Shown in pieces: positions 61,473-64,000 of a DNA stretch of 64,000 nucleotides; position 1 is the stretch's first letter, and each line of letters begins with the position of its first letter. This stretch comes from Chionis minor. Taxonomy: Eukaryota; Chordata; Aves; Charadriiformes; Chionididae. Where the stretch lies: contig VZSF01017903.1 of the NCBI GenBank assembly GCA_013398295.1, positions 2,302,706 through 2,366,705 on the forward strand. Direction: 5' to 3'. Below the pieces are notes generated by a model. The model saw nothing but the letters and a program-made list of their open reading frames with translations. It ran no database searches and was not told where the DNA came from. A program made the position numbers and the translations under genes.

Positions 61473-61532
61473 CATTACAGACTTAGTTCAGCAAAGCTTT
61501 TAAGCATGTTCTTAACTTCAGTGTGAAGTTAA
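61473..61532. mobile_element. Partial second copy of the palindromic MITE-like family
   Basis: GTTCAGCAAAGCTTTTAAGC, then ATGTTCTTAAC, follow the left arm of the element at 12062-12196 (TTTCAGCAAGGTGCTTTCAA, then GCGTGCACTTAA). The segment ends in a perfect hairpin: TTAACTTCA (61512-61520), GTG, TGAAGTTAA (61524-61532). The matching right arm is missing or unrecognisable. Confidence 0.4.
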
Positions 61533-64000
61533 TGAGCCTGCTTTGATGTTTCTGTGTTCATTGCTGTCCTACCTGCTGCTCTGACCTGAAGCAAGATGAA
61601 ACGATTGCTGCAGCATGTCTAGACCTACCATGTTTCAGGTGTGTCTGGGTCTGATGCCTCCAGGGAGTGTGGGGTGGACCTGCTCAGTATCTGCTGCCCG
61701 GTTGGTGCTGCACATGAGCAGCAAATCTGGCATGTCCAGAACAACTCTTAGTATTTTTCTGTCCGAAAATCCCCCACAGGAGTGTTAGATGGATAAAATT
61801 CAACTGTTGATATTTCTAATCTCTAAGTGAATGGTAGTAGGTCCTGTAAGAGAGGAGGAGAAAGCATGGTGTCTTAGATCTCACTGCTGGTAGGCCCTCT
61901 TTAATATTTATATCAGTGACAGAGCAAGGAGACTTTGTGCTAATTGTTAGGTTTGAACCGGCAGCACACCTGTCACTGGGAGCGAATGTGTTAAATTTGC
62001 ATCAAGGACTGGTCAGTTTTTATTAGCGTCATTCAAAATTGTGTTAGTCGTCGGGTAGCTGAAAGAGACCACTAACCAAAGTCCTTATAGGCTTTAACAA
62101 ATGTTAGAAACATCATTGTAAAGCATCCAATCCTTCTACTGGGCATCCTGCCCACAGAGCTGCTGGTATTTTGTAAAGGGTGTCACTGTGATACATGAAC
62201 GCGTCAGGTCTGGTCCTTTCGACTTTCCTCCTAATGTACATCTGAAATAGCCTCAATACAAGTCAGCGTAGTTGGGTTTTGTGAAACTTCTGTGAGGAAA
62301 AGGTTAGGCCACCAGGGAAGAATCCAGAGTAACCTGCAAGGGCTTGATTTGGGACCTGTGGTGCTTCAATATGCATGGGATGGTGCCCATTCATCTGGGA
62401 CACTTGGGGAATCATTGGATTTATCATGTGTCTGAAACCTCTGGGTTTGTGGCCTCTGCCAGAGCCTTGGCGTTAATCTAAAATAAATTATTTTCTTTAA
62501 AATAATATATTGATATCTAGAAAGATAAGAGGAAGAACAGCAAAGGAAAAAAAGGAGACCTTTTTTGATAGTAATAGTGGTAAGAGCTCTTAAATTTGTA
62601 GAGCTCTTAAATTAATAGTTTGTATCAGCAGAGGTTTTGGCCTAGAGTCTCCATGGGGAAAGATGTAATGCTTCCGCTTTTCTAAAAGTTGTATTAGTGA
62701 CGTAGCAAGATTGTTACGTTTATCTTTTTAAATCCTGTCTGCCGGGTCTGGACAGAAAACCTCCTTTCACTGTTTGGCATGAACCATGAAAGGACCTGTT
62801 TGAAAGAGCTCTTTCCCCAGAAAGGTTTCTGAGAACTGTGAAGTCCCAGGCAACATATTTTGTATTATTTTTAAATGGCTCAAGAGATGAACCAGTAAAC
62901 TGTAAGCTAGTTTTCTTAATATCTGCTGTTAGGACAGGAAACTTCTTGGAAGCTTTCTCAAGTGATGTGGTAAGAAAACACCTGGAAAAATGTTTTTTCA
63001 CCGCGGACGAGCAGCATGAGCACTGGCTGGGGAGGTCATCCTCAGCCAGCTTCCTGGTGACACTTTAAGATATTAGTGCCATGACAGAGGAAGAGGATTT
63101 TGGAAGATTTTGTAGAAGAGCTGCATGTAGGCCTAACGGTGGGGGGGGAGAAAGGAAGAAGGCTGGTTTTGGAAAAAGGTCTGCATGGATGAGCAGTAGC
63201 AGAGGAGTGTCTGTGTGCCTCTGGAAACTGGCCGGAAGCCAATAAAAGATCATTGTAGATGGAAAATTCAAAATTGAAAGGGGTTGGTGCTGTGGCATGG
63301 ATCTACTCATCCTCACCAACTGGTAAGGCAGCAGGATAGGTACCCAGGAAGATGTGGTGGAAGGCTTGAGCCTATCAGCCCCCCAAGACCTCCATCAGCT
63401 GTCCCCCTGATGGCCCTGCAGCTGGGATTCCAGCATGCACGCGGGACTGTGTCTCCTCTGGGTCATCTGATTGGTACTGAGAAGTGTAGTCAGTGGTAGG
63501 AGTATAGCAGCCCCTCCAGTTATCACTGTCTTTATTAAAACAGTGAAAATAATCAAGATTATGGGGGGTTGTTTTTATTTTTGTTTTGGTTCTGTTGCAA
63601 AGTTTCAAACCGAAACAGCATTAAAACTTGCCTATTTATTTTTGTCTTGCCAAAATGAGAAATATCAGATGGCCATGATGTCTTACATTCAAAATCTATA
63701 CTGATACAAATGCTTGTAATTGCATATATTCATCTCTTTGGGACACATGAGGGAATTCTTGCTCATCTTTAAAGGTCATTGTCCCTAGTCTGTCTAATAA
63801 CAAAATATTAATTAGGATAACTTGTATAATCCTCTTTTAGCCCTGAGAGTCTTCTCAAGCCTGTATAATATTGCAAGCTTACTGCTAAATTTTTAGTGAG
63901 TGCAAAAGATGCCTTAGATTTGTGGTCGTGATCATTTCTAATGCTGTAAGTAAATGAAATGATCAAAATGCACAAGGAGAGTCTGACATTAATTGCATGA
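61533..64000. other. Unassigned non-coding DNA
   Basis: No gene is supported to the end of the window. The word GAGCTCTTAAAT is duplicated at 62584-62595 and 62601-62612 (second copy with one change at the end). A G9 run lies near 63142. 61881-61930 faintly resembles CR1 but cannot be assigned. Frames at 62720-63319 overlap on both strands. Confidence 0.55.

Noticed and set aside
61881..61930. Faint similarity to CR1 ORF2 ('tttaatatttatatcagtgac')
   Set aside because: About 20 bases only, and flanking words do not follow the CR1 order.
1..64000. Prokaryote-type systems (operons, CRISPR, toxin-antitoxin, phage)
   Set aside because: No ribosome-binding-site-led gene series, no spaced direct repeats, and clear vertebrate retrotransposons; the DNA is eukaryotic.

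Overview
This window looks like nuclear DNA from a bird, either intergenic or from a very large intron. The clearest evidence is CR1 LINE DNA. Two 5'-truncated CR1 copies (13697-15250 and 36394-36760) run on the minus strand and end in the octamer-like 3' terminus (ATTCTATG type) of avian CR1. Recognisable repeats are sparse, base composition is AT-rich, there is no CpG island, and no LINE-1 or Alu is visible. All of this fits an avian genome. A crocodilian or turtle is less likely, because their repeat load is usually higher.

I found no protein-coding gene that I can support. Every long open frame is CR1 reverse transcriptase debris, low-complexity or GC-rich chance openness, or an unrecognised frame. 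The longest frame outside repeats and low-complexity sequence is 25215-25757 (180 codons), which I cannot name. I saw no tRNA, rRNA, CRISPR array or bacterial-type operon.

Layout: 0-12 kb is unassigned unique-looking DNA with two AT-rich stretches that resemble conserved non-coding elements (8416-8560, 9851-10060). At 12.0-12.9 kb there is a short element with 21-bp terminal inverted repeats, then a MIR-like SINE remnant. At 13.7-15.25 kb lies the larger CR1, with reverse transcriptase remains including an FADD catalytic box, an in-frame stop and a probable internal deletion. 15-31 kb is mostly unassigned, with an A-rich tract, a triplet microsatellite and two G-quadruplex candidates. The strongest enhancer-like block is 31270-31640 (three TAATTA cores, a perfect octamer, SOX-type sites). 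At 34.9-40.4 kb there is a cluster of CR1-related and MIR-like remnants of several ages. 40.4-43.3 kb is structurally odd: two short tandem duplications, a perfect 97-bp direct repeat 2.2 kb apart, and between those copies a poly-T tract containing a 10-N assembly gap. 43-64 kb is again mostly unassigned, with further MIR-like remnants, a compact hairpin (55321-55360), a GC-richer block (59160-59860) and a probable second, partial copy of the inverted-repeat family (61473-61532).

No genes work together here. The plausible function is cis-regulatory: scattered homeobox/POU/SOX-type motif clusters in a gene-poor stretch suggest the neighbourhood of a developmental regulator outside the window. 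That is inference only, and I did not find a new biological system.
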